From SURF-28 sp034521465 (GTDB lineage: Bacteria > Bacteroidota > Ignavibacteria > Ignavibacteriales > Melioribacteraceae): 64,000 nucleotides of DNA. Positions 1 through 8,327 of this stretch are shown in pieces. Each line of letters begins with the position of its first letter. The stretch's first letter is position 1. The stretch spans positions 62,001 to 126,000 of the forward strand of contig JAXHMN010000010.1 of NCBI GenBank assembly GCA_034521465.1, written 5' to 3'. The notes under the pieces were generated by a model. The model made no database searches and was not told the DNA's origin. It worked only from the letters and a program-made list of their open reading frames with translations. Both the position numbers and the translations under genes were made by a program.

Positions 1-129
1 TTCACTCAGAATTAAGGATTTTAAGGATAGGCAGTTCTTTGATAATATTGTGCTTTACAGTTTTACTGAAAGTCATGGTTTATCGTCTGCCAACTTTTTT
101 GTATTAATAAAATTATTGGAGGTTTATTA

Positions 130-345
130 ATGGCAGAGCGCGAAACCGGTACCGTTAAATGGTTCAACGCAGCCAAAGGTTACGGCTTTATTACCCGTGA
201 TGATGGTGAAGAAATTTTTGTCCACTACAGTTCTATCCAAGACGATGGTTACAAAAAGTTGGAAGAAGGACAGAAAGTAGAATTTGCTGCAGTTGAAGCA
301 GAAAAAGGTCCGCAAGCTCAAGAAGTTGTTCCGTTAGAGGGCTAA
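130..345 (+). CDS. Cold-shock domain protein (CspA family)
   Basis: A 71-residue single cold-shock domain that binds single-stranded nucleic acid and acts as an RNA chaperone in the cytoplasm. The RNP1 motif KGYGFIT lies at residues 16-22 and RNP2 IFVHY at 29-33, preceded by the typical VKWFN strand. The length is normal for the family. A strong ribosome site GGAGG at 118-122 stands 7 bases before the ATG. It is monocistronic: a perfect GC-rich hairpin follows directly. The upstream 129 bases hold no gene and form the leader. Identity of the family is certain; which paralogue is not. Confidence 0.95.
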   Translation: MAERETGTVKWFNAAKGYGFITRDDGEEIFVHYSSIQDDGYKKLEEGQKVEFAAVEAEKGPQAQEVVPLEG

Positions 346-361
346 CTTTTGAAAGAAAAAT

Positions 362-388
362 AAAGCGGCGTGTAATTGCGCCGCTTTT
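362..388 (+). terminator. Rho-independent terminator after the cold-shock gene
   Basis: A perfect 9-bp inverted repeat, AAAGCGGCG at 362-370 and CGCCGCTTT at 379-387, with an 8-base loop and a following T-rich run. It separates the cold-shock gene from the DinB-like gene. Confidence 0.85.
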
Positions 389-408
389 CATTTTTAAAGG
401 AATAAAAA

Positions 409-918
409 ATGAAAAAACCTACCCCAACAGATTATCCTGATTTTTATCAAAAATATATTAATGAAGTTATCGATGAAGAGATCATAAACTATCTATCAAA
501 CCAAATAGATTTTGTCGAAAATTTTTTCACAGAGATAGGTGAAGAAAAAGCTAAACACAGATATGCAGAAGGTAAGTGGAGTATTAAAGAAATACTCGGA
601 CATATTAACGATTGCGAGCGATTGTTTGCAGCTAGAGCATTACACTTCGCAAGAGATGAAAAACAAAATCTAATCGGTTTTGATGAAGATAATTACGTTA
701 AATCTGCTAATTTTGATGACCTTCCGTTAGCTCAACTTTTAGAAGATTTTAAGTTAATGAGAAATTCAACATTGTCTTTGTTCAATACTTTCAACGAAAC
801 TATGTGGAAACGAGAAGGAATTGCAAACGGCGTGAAATTTAGCGTCGCATCAATTGCGTACATAATTGCCGGACACTTTGAACATCATATAAAAGTAATC
901 AAGGAAAGGTATTTATAA
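409..918 (+). CDS. DinB-like (DinB_2 superfamily) protein
   Basis: A 169-residue four-helix-bundle protein of the DinB/YfiT-like superfamily. The likely metal ligands are visible: His65 in LGHINDCE, and His156 and His160 in the C-terminal AGHFEHH, matching the H...HxxxH triad of the family. Members act as metal-dependent thiol transferases or are of unknown role in stress; no substrate can be assigned here. The ATG is preceded by AAAGGAAT. It stands alone, with a convergent marC gene 11 bases downstream. Confidence 0.8.
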   Translation: MKKPTPTDYPDFYQKYINEVIDEEIINYLSNQIDFVENFFTEIGEEKAKHRYAEGKWSIKEILGHINDCERLFAARALHFARDEKQNLIGFDEDNYVKSANFDDLPLAQLLEDFKLMRNSTLSLFNTFNETMWKREGIANGVKFSVASIAYIIAGHFEHHIKVIKERYL

Positions 919-929
919 TACGTATCTCT

Positions 930-1571
930 TTAATTGCCAATCATTAGAATATCACGAAGTATCGGTTTCAATCCACTGAAAATAAACTCAACAGCAATAA
1001 CCATCACAATCAAGCCCATTATTCGAGTTAGTACTTTATTTCCGCTGTCACCGAGTTTTCTAATTATTTTTCTAGAAGAAATTAGTATAAGAAAAGTTAA
1101 AAGCAGTATAACGGCAATTACTCCGACTAAGACAAATTTGAGAGTTAATGTTTCAGCATCGTTCATTAAAACAATTGAGACGGTCATTGCACCCGGACCG
1201 GCAATCATAGGAATTCCAAGGGGAGTAATTGAGATGTCGTCTATGTATTCATGTGTTGTTTCTGTATCGGTTTTTGTACGTATTAATCTAGCTTGAAGCA
1301 TATCGTAACCGGCCATAAAAAATATTACGCCGCCGACAATTCTTAACCCATTAATTGAGATATGAAAGAAATCAAAAATAAATTTACCACTTAACGAAAA
1401 AAGAAGAAGTGTAAATCCAGCTACTATTGTGGCTTTAAGCGCAGTATTTCTTGCCTCTTTTGAAGGAAGCTTTGCCGTCATTGTTGTATAGACCGGCATA
1501 ACTCCAAGCGGGTTAACCATTGAGAAAAGCGTTGCAAATGCGTAGAGTATGTATTCTAAGATTTGGTCCAT
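930..1571 (-). CDS. marC: MarC/UPF0056 family integral membrane protein
   Basis: A 213-residue inner-membrane protein of the MarC family with about six hydrophobic helices. Family features include FSMVNPLGVMPVY near the N-terminus and the PLGIPMIAGPGAMT segment in the middle. An ATG further upstream at 1631 is possible, but the start at 1571 (MDQILEYILY) fits family alignments because it begins just before the first membrane helix. The transport substrate of MarC proteins is not established. It is convergent with the DinB-like gene and divergent from the toxin-antitoxin operon. Confidence 0.88.
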   Translation of the reverse strand: MDQILEYILYAFATLFSMVNPLGVMPVYTTMTAKLPSKEARNTALKATIVAGFTLLLFSLSGKFIFDFFHISINGLRIVGGVIFFMAGYDMLQARLIRTKTDTETTHEYIDDISITPLGIPMIAGPGAMTVSIVLMNDAETLTLKFVLVGVIAVILLLTFLILISSRKIIRKLGDSGNKVLTRIMGLIVMVIAVEFIFSGLKPILRDILMIGN

Positions 1572-1655
1572 AAAATTAAGTTTTTCTGAAAAAATACTAT
1601 AAACAAAATTACAATTATAATCGCTTATCAAAAAGAATTTCTTTAGTGCTTGAGA

Positions 1656-1673
1656 ATATCATAATTATGATAT
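1656..1673. promoter_or_regulatory. 18-bp perfect palindrome upstream of the toxin-antitoxin pair
   Basis: ATATCATAATTATGATAT is identical to its reverse complement and ends 26 bases before the antitoxin ATG. Phd/YefM antitoxins bind short palindromes over their own promoter, so this is a candidate autoregulatory operator. The assignment is by position and symmetry only. Confidence 0.6.
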
Positions 1674-1699
1674 ATTTTTGATAAAAAAGGAGAAACCAT

Positions 1700-1972
1700 A
1701 TGCCAACAATAAAACCAATATCGGATCTCAGAAATAAATCTAATGAGCTCTCTGACCTAGCACACTCATCAAAAGAACCGATCTTTATAACAAGAAACGG
1801 TGAGGGAAGCTTAGTTTTAATGTCTATTGAAAACTACGAGAAATTACAGTTAAAACTTGAGTTGCTTTCTAAGTTGTCGGTAGCTCAAAATCGAAAAAAC
1901 ACAGGCGATAATGGAAGAACATTAAAGCAAGTGATGAGCACGGTAAGGAAAACTATAAATGAAAAGAGATAA
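1700..1972 (+). CDS. Phd/YefM family antitoxin
   Basis: A 90-residue antitoxin. The N-terminal 55 residues show the Phd/YefM fold signature: ISDLR near the start, then EPIFITRNGEGSLVLMS and a YEKL helix. The C-terminal 35 residues are basic and likely disordered until bound to the toxin. GGAG at 1690-1693 precedes the ATG. Its last 14 bases overlap the toxin start, as in many translationally coupled toxin-antitoxin pairs. It should neutralise the downstream toxin and, with it, repress the operon through the palindrome just upstream. Confidence 0.88.
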   Translation: MPTIKPISDLRNKSNELSDLAHSSKEPIFITRNGEGSLVLMSIENYEKLQLKLELLSKLSVAQNRKNTGDNGRTLKQVMSTVRKTINEKR

Positions 1973-2267
1973 ATTCCAAATCCGCTTTCTTAGAATTGCC
2001 GAGGAGGATTTGCTGGAAATAATTACCTATATCGCTCTCGATAATACAACTGCTGCTGAGAAGTTTGCCGAAAAAATTGAAAACAAAGTATCAAAATTAG
2101 GATCAAATCCATTGATAGGTAAAAGACCGAGAGAAATTGAGTTTAAAAATCTAAACTACTTCTATCTTATTATCGACAATTACCTCGTTTTTTATACCAT
2201 CGAAGATAAAACAATTTTCATCCATAGAATTTTACATTCTGCAAGAGACTATAAATCAATTCTATAA
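1959..2267 (+). CDS. RelE/ParE superfamily toxin
   Basis: A 102-residue toxin of the RelE/ParE fold. Visible features are the N-terminal helix pair AEEDLLEIITYIA, the NPLIGKRPRE turn, and the C-terminal strands FYTIEDKTIFIHRILHSARD. The last, HRILHSARDY, is the pattern of ParE-type members, which poison DNA gyrase, but RelE-type mRNA cleavage cannot be excluded from sequence. It overlaps the antitoxin by 14 bases. Its 3' end overlaps by 6 bases the convergent decarboxylase gene. Confidence 0.85.
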   Translation: MKRDKFQIRFLRIAEEDLLEIITYIALDNTTAAEKFAEKIENKVSKLGSNPLIGKRPREIEFKNLNYFYLIIDNYLVFYTIEDKTIFIHRILHSARDYKSIL

Positions 2268-3704
2268 ATTACCCTCAATATGCTCCATCACTTCTTTAAC
2301 ATGCTTTTCAGTAGTTCGTAATCCCGAGATAACTATTCTAATTGTAAACTTGCCGTTTAGTTTTGTGTGCGTTAAAAAGAATTTTCCGCTTTCATTTATT
2401 TTTTCGAGCAAGCTTTCATTATAGCAATTTATCTCTTCTTCCGAGTTCAGGTTTTTCGGAACAACCCGCATGCAAACGGTGCTCATATTTACTGGAGCCA
2501 ATAATTCAAATTCATCTTTACTTTTTACCCATTTTTCGACAAGCTTCGCTAATCGCAAATGTTCACGGTAAATTTTCTGTAAACCTTCCACTCCGAAATA
2601 GCGAATAGTAAACCAAAGTTTTAACGAACGGAATCTTCTGCCAAGTTGAATTCCGTAATCCATATGATTTTTTACTTCGTTATCGTGCTCAGTTTTTAAG
2701 TATTCGGCGGCAGTACTGAATGTTCGCTTAAGTATATCGGGGTGTTTTGTGAAGAAAGCAGAAACATCGATTGGTACAAACATCCATTTATGCGGATTGA
2801 AATAAAACGAATCGGCTTTTTCACAGCCAATTAAAATGTGCCGCATTTCCGGTAGAATAGCGAGCGAGCCTCCATGCGCGGCGTCTACGTGTAACCATAG
2901 TTTTTCATCTTTGCAAATCTCAGCTATATCGGCAATTGGATCAACTGCTGTTGATGAAGTTGTACCAACTGTTCCAACAACACAGAAGGGCAGCCAACCG
3001 TTATTCCGATCTTCCTCGATTGCTTTTTTGAGTTCCGATGAAATCATAGCAAAATTTTTATCTACAGGAATTTTACGAACACCTTCTATTCCAATTCCAA
3101 GAGTTACGGCTGTTTTTTCAACTCCCATATGAGCTTGTTCTGATTGATAAAGCCGGAGCCTTTTGATTTCTGCCCTTCCACTCATTCCTTTTACACGAAA
3201 TTGAGAATCTTCAATTGCCTCTTTTGCCATTGCAATTCCATGTAAAGTCGCTGCTGTTCCACCGTCGTAAATTATTCCCCAAAATTCTTCGGGCAAACCG
3301 ATCATCTGTCGCAGCCAATCCATCATAACTTCTTCAAGCTCTGTTGATGCGGGAGATGATTTCCAAACCATTCCGTTGATATTAAAAGCGGCAGTCAATA
3401 ATTCGGCTAAAACACCGGGACTTCCGCCGCTTGAATTAAAGTACGCCATAAACCTTGGATGATTCCAATGAGTCATTCCGGGCATTATTATTTCATCAAC
3501 GTCTCGATATACTTCATGCATATCTTCAGCATTTTGAGGAGGTGACTTTGGTAATTTTGTTTTTACATCACCCGGATTTATTTTTGCAAGCACAGGATAG
3601 CTTTCAATGTTTTCAAAATAATCAGCAATCCAATCAATAAGTTCGTGACCATATTTTCTAAATTCATTCGGAGGCATATCGACATATTTTTTTTCGTTAT
3701 TCAT
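2262..3704 (-). CDS. PLP-dependent group II decarboxylase (aromatic L-amino acid decarboxylase-like)
   Basis: A 480-residue PLP enzyme of the glutamate/DOPA/tryptophan decarboxylase family. The PLP lysine is Lys306 in NPHKWMF, the PLP-pyridine aspartate is Asp274 in HVDAAHGG, and His192 is placed to stack on the ring. The substrate-side segment HWNHPRFMAYF (residues 79-89) is the form seen in aromatic amino acid decarboxylases rather than glutamate decarboxylases. It probably makes aromatic amines such as tryptamine or tyramine. The start follows the stop of the upstream hydrolase gene by 2 bases, so the two are an operon. Confidence 0.88.
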   Translation of the reverse strand: MNNEKKYVDMPPNEFRKYGHELIDWIADYFENIESYPVLAKINPGDVKTKLPKSPPQNAEDMHEVYRDVDEIIMPGMTHWNHPRFMAYFNSSGGSPGVLAELLTAAFNINGMVWKSSPASTELEEVMMDWLRQMIGLPEEFWGIIYDGGTAATLHGIAMAKEAIEDSQFRVKGMSGRAEIKRLRLYQSEQAHMGVEKTAVTLGIGIEGVRKIPVDKNFAMISSELKKAIEEDRNNGWLPFCVVGTVGTTSSTAVDPIADIAEICKDEKLWLHVDAAHGGSLAILPEMRHILIGCEKADSFYFNPHKWMFVPIDVSAFFTKHPDILKRTFSTAAEYLKTEHDNEVKNHMDYGIQLGRRFRSLKLWFTIRYFGVEGLQKIYREHLRLAKLVEKWVKSKDEFELLAPVNMSTVCMRVVPKNLNSEEEINCYNESLLEKINESGKFFLTHTKLNGKFTIRIVISGLRTTEKHVKEVMEHIEGNL

Positions 3705-3706
3705 AA

Positions 3707-4549
3707 TTAGAATTCTATTTTATTTAACCAATTTATAATCGTTCTTGTTAACTCAATACGTTTGTCTGAAAATGAATGTCCCGTTGAAATAATTTTATCT
3801 TCTAAATCAGTATTGCTTCCTTTCAACAATTTAATAAGCGGTTGATGATGAAGTTCAACCGGTGCAAGCTGATCAAATTTTGCTGCAATCAGTAAAAGGT
3901 TTTTCTGAGATAAAGTTTGTGCATGATTAAGTAAATTCCATTCTTTATGGTGCTGTACCATCTCGTCAAGTAACGCCTGCGGCGATGTTCCTCTAAGAAG
4001 TTCAACCGAATCTTTCATTCTCTCTAACGAAATATTTTTTATATCATCATTCCCGAGAATCATTTCGGCCCAGAGTCCAAAATTAAATCCGGCAAAAGAA
4101 GCAGCTTGTTTTATTTTATCATCAGTTGCGGCATTTAAGAGAGTAACAAATCCGCCCATACTGTGTCCAACTAAAATTATCTTTTCATTATCACATCTAT
4201 ATAATTTTTCAACTTCCTTTAAGCGGAAGTAATTTATTATCACTTTGGAATCTTCAAGTGCGTTGTTCCAAGAATACTCACCATCGCTCCCCCACGAACC
4301 GCGATAACTAAAATTGACTACGTTGAATCCTGTCCGCCTCATCGAATGAGCAATGTCACTGTTGGTATCGTTACCGGGAAAACCGTTAAATAAAATGATT
4401 GTTGGATGCGGCCCTTCACCGGACGCTATTAAAATTGAACCGATTAATTTACTGCCGTGCGAATCAATGGTAAATGTTCGTACTGTTGCCGGATAATCAA
4501 CATTACTTTCCGGTGGGTCTTGTGTTATGGGATCAAAATTTAATTTCAT
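3707..4549 (-). CDS. Alpha/beta hydrolase
   Basis: A 280-residue cytoplasmic alpha/beta hydrolase without signal peptide. The nucleophile elbow is GHSMGG with Ser130. Probable acid and base are Asp226 (AAKFDQLAP) and His258 (STGHSFSDK). The N-terminal HGSKLIGSI strand and FNGFPGNDTNSD oxyanion loop match serine-aminopeptidase/dienelactone-like hydrolases. It is the first gene of a two-gene operon with the decarboxylase, 2 bases apart. Substrate unknown; an ester or amide of an aromatic compound would fit the pairing but is a guess. Confidence 0.85.
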   Translation of the reverse strand: MKLNFDPITQDPPESNVDYPATVRTFTIDSHGSKLIGSILIASGEGPHPTIILFNGFPGNDTNSDIAHSMRRTGFNVVNFSYRGSWGSDGEYSWNNALEDSKVIINYFRLKEVEKLYRCDNEKIILVGHSMGGFVTLLNAATDDKIKQAASFAGFNFGLWAEMILGNDDIKNISLERMKDSVELLRGTSPQALLDEMVQHHKEWNLLNHAQTLSQKNLLLIAAKFDQLAPVELHHQPLIKLLKGSNTDLEDKIISTGHSFSDKRIELTRTIINWLNKIEF

Positions 4550-4684
4550 CCTTTTCCTTTCGTTCTATATTATAGTTCATAAAAATAAACAATTCACTTG
4601 CAATAACGAATTAAGCTGACAGCTTGGGGATTGTTCCAATCATTTACTATTTTTGTGGATTCGATTAATGGAGATACATTTTTT

Positions 4685-6374
4685 ATGCGTTTATCAAAAG
4701 TTTTTATTCCTACTCTGAAGGAAGTACCGGCAGATGCAGTTATACCGAGCCACATATTAATGGTTCGTGCTGGATTAGTTAGAATGTTGTCTGCGGGCAT
4801 TTATTCATTTCTGCCCGTTGGTTACAAAATGATTAAGAAAATTTCCGATATCATCCGCGAAGAGATGGATGCAATTGGCGGACAAGAATTTCATCTGCCT
4901 GCAATAAACCCCAAAGAGATTTGGGAAGAGACTAACAGAGTTGAAGCTTTCGGTGATACAATGTTTCACATTAAAAACCGCGATTATGTTTTAGCACCAA
5001 CATCACGAAGAAATAATGACTTTCCACGCAAAAGGTGTATTAAAATCTTATAAAGATCTGCCGCAAGTATGGTATCAGATTCAGACAAAGTTTAGAAACG
5101 AACCCCGTCCGAGAAGTGGTGTTATACGCGGACGACAATTTTTGATGAAAGATGCATATTCGTTCGATGTTTCCGAAGAAGCTCTTGATAAATCTTATGA
5201 ATTACATGATAAAGCATACAGAAAAATATTTGATAGATGCGGATTGAAATATTTTATAGTCGGCGCTTCAAGCGGTGCGATGGGCGGAAGTAAATCCGAA
5301 GAATTCATGGTTCAGTCCGATGCCGGCGAAGATACAGTTGCACATTGCGAAAAATGCGGGTATGCCGCAAATGTTGAAGTTGCGCAGTCTGTAATTGAAC
5401 CTGTTAAGCGATACGATGAAAGCAAAGAGCTTCAAGAGATAAGCACTCCAAATGTTAAATCTATTGATGAACTTTGTGAGTTCTTGAAGATCAACGAAAG
5501 AGAAACTGCAAAATCGAGAATTTATTTTCACGATGATAAACCTGTCCTTGTTTTAATGAGCGGCAACGATGATGTTAACGAAGAAAAATTAGGTTCTGCT
5601 CTTGGCGGAAATGTTCGTCCAGGTCACCCCGAAGAATTAAAAGAAATAACCGGTGCTGATGCCGGTTCGATTGGTCCAATTGAATTTAAGCATAGAATAA
5701 TTGCCGATAACAGATTAAAAGACGGCAACAATCTTTATAGCGGTGCAAACAAAAATGATTATCACATTGGCGGTATTGACTTAAAACGTGATGTAAAAAA
5801 CATTGAGTACTTCGACTTACGAACAGTTGAAAACGGTGAAGGTTGTGTTCAATGCGGTGAAAAGATCAGCGTCTTTAGAGCAATTGAACTTGGACACATT
5901 TTCAAGCTAGGAACAAAATACACTGAAGCAATGGGTGTAAATTATCTCGATGAAAACGGCAAAGAGCATCCGATAATTATGGGAAGTTACGGTATCGGAG
6001 TTGAACGTGTGCTCGCTTGTTACCTCGAGCAGAATCACGACGAACGCGGTATTGTTTGGGATAAAAACTTATCACCGTTTCATATTCATCTTATCGGTTT
6101 GAATATGAAAAATGATACTATTAATGAAGCGGCTACAAAACTTTATGAAGAACTTACGAAAGAAGGTTATGATGTTTTATTTGATGATAGATTAGATGCG
6201 TCAGCCGGATTCAAATTTAATGACGCTGACTTAATGGGTATGCCTGTTCAGATTGTTGTTGGTGAAAAGAATTACAAAAACGGAAATGTTGAAATAAAGA
6301 AGCGCAGAACAGGTGAAAAAGAAGTTGTTGCATTGGATAAATTGAACATCAGGTTAAAAGAATTATTGAATTAA
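4685..6374 (+). CDS. proS: Prolyl-tRNA synthetase, interrupted by a one-base insertion
   Basis: Charges tRNA-Pro with proline in the cytoplasm. The product is about 562 residues, normal for the bacterial long type with an inserted editing domain (roughly residues 200-380). Class II motif 2 reads KFRNEPRPRSGVIRGRQF and motif 3 GSYGIGVERVL; the anticodon-binding domain is C-terminal. The frame breaks at about 5006: the conserved LAPTSEEIMTF needs removal of one C after TCA. No second copy is in the window, and the gene is essential, so the break is most likely a sequence error. Start chosen at MRLSKVFIPTL (4685); an in-frame ATG at 4631 adds a non-conserved extension. Confidence 0.93.
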
Positions 6375-6428
6375 CCGCAAGGACGCCAAGGCGCACGGTT
6401 TCCCTTTGCGTCTTTGCGACTTGGCGGT
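6374..6428. repeat. Imperfect palindromic intergenic element (CGCAAGG type)
   Basis: The 60-base gap between proS and rsmI is filled by two arms, ACCGCAAGGACGCCAAGGC and its imperfect complement ending CGACTTGGCGGT. This resembles dispersed CGCAAAG-type intergenic sequences. A related GCGAAGGACGCAGAAGG stretch occurs near 28622-28638. The element runs up to the rsmI ribosome site, so it may form a hairpin in that leader. Confidence 0.45.
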
Positions 6429-6434
6429 GATGAT

Positions 6435-7112
6435 ATGAACTATAAACTCTACTTAGTCTCGACACCAATCGGCAATCCGGAAGATATAACACTTCGTGCA
6501 TTAAAAATTTTAAAAGTATCTGATGTAATTGCCTGCGAAAAACCAAAACCGGCGCGCAGACTTCTTTCTAATTACGATATTCAAAAAGAATTAATTCCAC
6601 TTAACAAACACACAGAAGGTGAATCAGCTAAAGAAGTTTTAAAGCTGATACAAGCCGGTAAAATTGTTTCACTTATTTCCGATGGCGGCACACCTCTCTT
6701 TTCCGATCCCGGTCATTATCTAGTTGATCTCTGTATTCAAAACGATATTCAAATTGTGCCCGTTCCCGGTGCAAATTCTTTAATACCTGCGTTGACCGGT
6801 TCCGGATTGGATATCGAAAAATTTTACTATTACGGATGGCTTTCGGCAAACAAAGAAGAAAGAAGAAATGAACTCAACAACCTCAAAAATCTGAAAGAAT
6901 TAATTGTAATTCTCGATACGCCTTACCGTCTAATTAGATTACTCTCAGATGTGGAAATGGTTTTTGGTAAAAATCAAAAAATTGTGGTTGCATTTAAACT
7001 TACGATGAACGAAGAAAGATTTTTCCGGGGAGAAATCTCGCAAATTTTACGCAAAATCCAACAAAACGAACTAAAAGGCGAATTTGTACTCTTGATTGAA
7101 AATCGAAAATAG
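6435..7112 (+). CDS. rsmI: RsmI-like 16S rRNA 2'-O-methyltransferase (tetrapyrrole-methylase fold)
   Basis: A 225-residue SAM-dependent methyltransferase of the tetrapyrrole methylase superfamily. The N-terminal LYLVSTPIGNPEDITLRAL is the RsmI signature, and ISDGGTPLFSDPG and VPVPGANSLIPAL are the SAM-binding loops. RsmI methylates C1402 of 16S rRNA. Two features differ from usual RsmI: the canonical AEDTR-type segment reads ACEKPKPARRLL, and the protein is about 50 residues shorter because the C-terminal extension is missing. It may be a divergent paralogue with another substrate. Start taken at the ATG of MNYKLYL; an upstream start at 6414 would read into the repeat. Confidence 0.8.
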   Translation: MNYKLYLVSTPIGNPEDITLRALKILKVSDVIACEKPKPARRLLSNYDIQKELIPLNKHTEGESAKEVLKLIQAGKIVSLISDGGTPLFSDPGHYLVDLCIQNDIQIVPVPGANSLIPALTGSGLDIEKFYYYGWLSANKEERRNELNNLKNLKELIVILDTPYRLIRLLSDVEMVFGKNQKIVVAFKLTMNEERFFRGEISQILRKIQQNELKGEFVLLIENRK

Positions 7113-7214
7113 AGTATCATTCCGTTTGGCAAAGTATTTGTTTCTATTTACTCAAGAAATTAAACTGATTTCGCTCAAATAAAATTTTTAGATATAAAAG
7201 AACCGGAGGAAGAA

Positions 7215-7760
7215 ATGTTACAGGTTCAAGATGTAGACCTAACCCCGAACCCGCAAGCTTTGAAGTTTGTATTAAGTGAAAAGCTTTTACAGCTTGAAAC
7301 ACGCAATTTTGCTAAAAAGGATGAAGCTCAGAGTGATCCCCTTGCAAAAGGAATTTTTGAGATCGATGGTGTGGTTTCCGTATTTTATATGGATAGATTC
7401 GTTACAATTGAAAAAGCACCCGATGCAAATTGGGGGCAAATTCAAAAACCTTTTGTAGAATTTATTTCCAAATTTGATAAATCAATGATTCCGGCTGAGA
7501 AAGAAGTTAAAATTTCAGAAGAGGAACAGTCTGATTTATTAAAACAAATCAATGCAATTTTAGACCAAAGAGTTCGTCCTGCATTAGCAGGCGACGGTGG
7601 TGGGTTGGAGATAACCGGCTTAGATGGAAATATTCTCAAAATTCGTTATCAAGGCGCATGCGGTACATGCCCGAGTGCGATTCGCGGCACTTTAGTTGCA
7701 ATTGAAAATTTGTTGAAGAGAGAAATTAATCCGGCAATTGAAGTAGTTTCTGATTTATAG
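7215..7760 (+). CDS. NfuA/NifU-type iron-sulfur scaffold protein
   Basis: A 181-residue protein with an N-terminal Nfu_N domain (residues 5-90, TPNPQALKFVL) and a C-terminal NifU domain with Cys149 and Cys152 in GACGTCPSA. The Nfu pair of cysteines binds a 4Fe-4S cluster at the dimer interface for transfer to target proteins in the cytoplasm. GGAGGAAG precedes the ATG. It is monocistronic, with a 28-bp palindrome immediately downstream and a convergent cytochrome gene. No defects seen. Confidence 0.92.
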   Translation: MLQVQDVDLTPNPQALKFVLSEKLLQLETRNFAKKDEAQSDPLAKGIFEIDGVVSVFYMDRFVTIEKAPDANWGQIQKPFVEFISKFDKSMIPAEKEVKISEEEQSDLLKQINAILDQRVRPALAGDGGGLEITGLDGNILKIRYQGACGTCPSAIRGTLVAIENLLKREINPAIEVVSDL

Positions 7761-7768
7761 AATTACGT

Positions 7769-7796
7769 GTAGAGACGAGGCATGCCTCGTCTCTAC
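7769..7796. repeat. 28-bp perfect palindrome, GTAGAGACG family
   Basis: A perfect palindrome beginning GTAGAGACGAGG and ending CCTCGTCTCTAC fills the space between two convergent genes, where it may act as a bidirectional terminator. A second element with the same GTAGAGACGA / TCGTCTCTAC ends lies at 39240-39268, inside a coding region. This marks it as a dispersed repeat. Confidence 0.8.
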
Positions 7797-7799
7797 TAT

Positions 7800-8252
7800 T
7801 TATTCTTCCAAACTCAAAAGATAATCTGCAATCCTGCCTAAATCCTTTACATCAATATTTTCATAAGCCGGCATCATAATATTTTTATATTTATTACCGT
7901 ATTCGTTAAAGCGCGGATCATTACTGTAGTCTGAAGGGCTGCGAAGATAATTAATTAATTCGTCACGAGACCAATGTGCTTTTGCGTTATATAGACTTGG
8001 ACCAAGATTAGGTGTTCCTTTCAAATCTTGACCGTGACAAGCTGTGCAACCGCTCTGTTTTATTAAAGTAAGTCCCGGCGCTTCAGAAGTAGTTTGCCGC
8101 TGATTTTGTGTTGTTTGCGTAGGTTCGTTCTGCGCATACTCATCAACATCGTGCGGTACAACAATTTCATCATCCCTTACTATTCCGGATAATACAAAAA
8201 GAAAAATAAAGAGTGCGAGAAAAGCAGTCACCCATTTTTGTGCATTTGTCAT
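7800..8252 (-). CDS. Membrane-anchored c-type cytochrome
   Basis: A 150-residue protein with one N-terminal membrane helix (residues 7-24), a Gln/Thr/Pro-rich linker (40-60) and a single class I cytochrome c domain. Haem attachment is CTACH (Cys69, Cys72, His73) and the distal ligand is probably Met127 in IMMPAY. It sits on the periplasmic side and shuttles electrons in a respiratory chain. No oxidase or reductase genes are adjacent, so its partner is unknown. It is transcribed alone, towards the convergent Nfu gene. Confidence 0.88.
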   Translation of the reverse strand: MTNAQKWVTAFLALFIFLFVLSGIVRDDEIVVPHDVDEYAQNEPTQTTQNQRQTTSEAPGLTLIKQSGCTACHGQDLKGTPNLGPSLYNAKAHWSRDELINYLRSPSDYSNDPRFNEYGNKYKNIMMPAYENIDVKDLGRIADYLLSLEE

Positions 8253-8327
8253 AATATTCCTTTCAGAGCTCTTAAGAAAAATAGAATTGTAAAATTAAGA
8301 CTAACGGGGTTAATTTCAAAATGGAGA

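Noticed and set aside
934..1296. A 120-residue plus-strand frame opposite marC
   Set aside because: It is the shadow of a conserved membrane gene on the other strand; its residues show no family pattern.
5003..5053. Programmed frameshift or pseudogene in proS
   Set aside because: The extra C is not at a slippery heptamer, and similar one-base breaks occur throughout the window. Sequence error is simpler.
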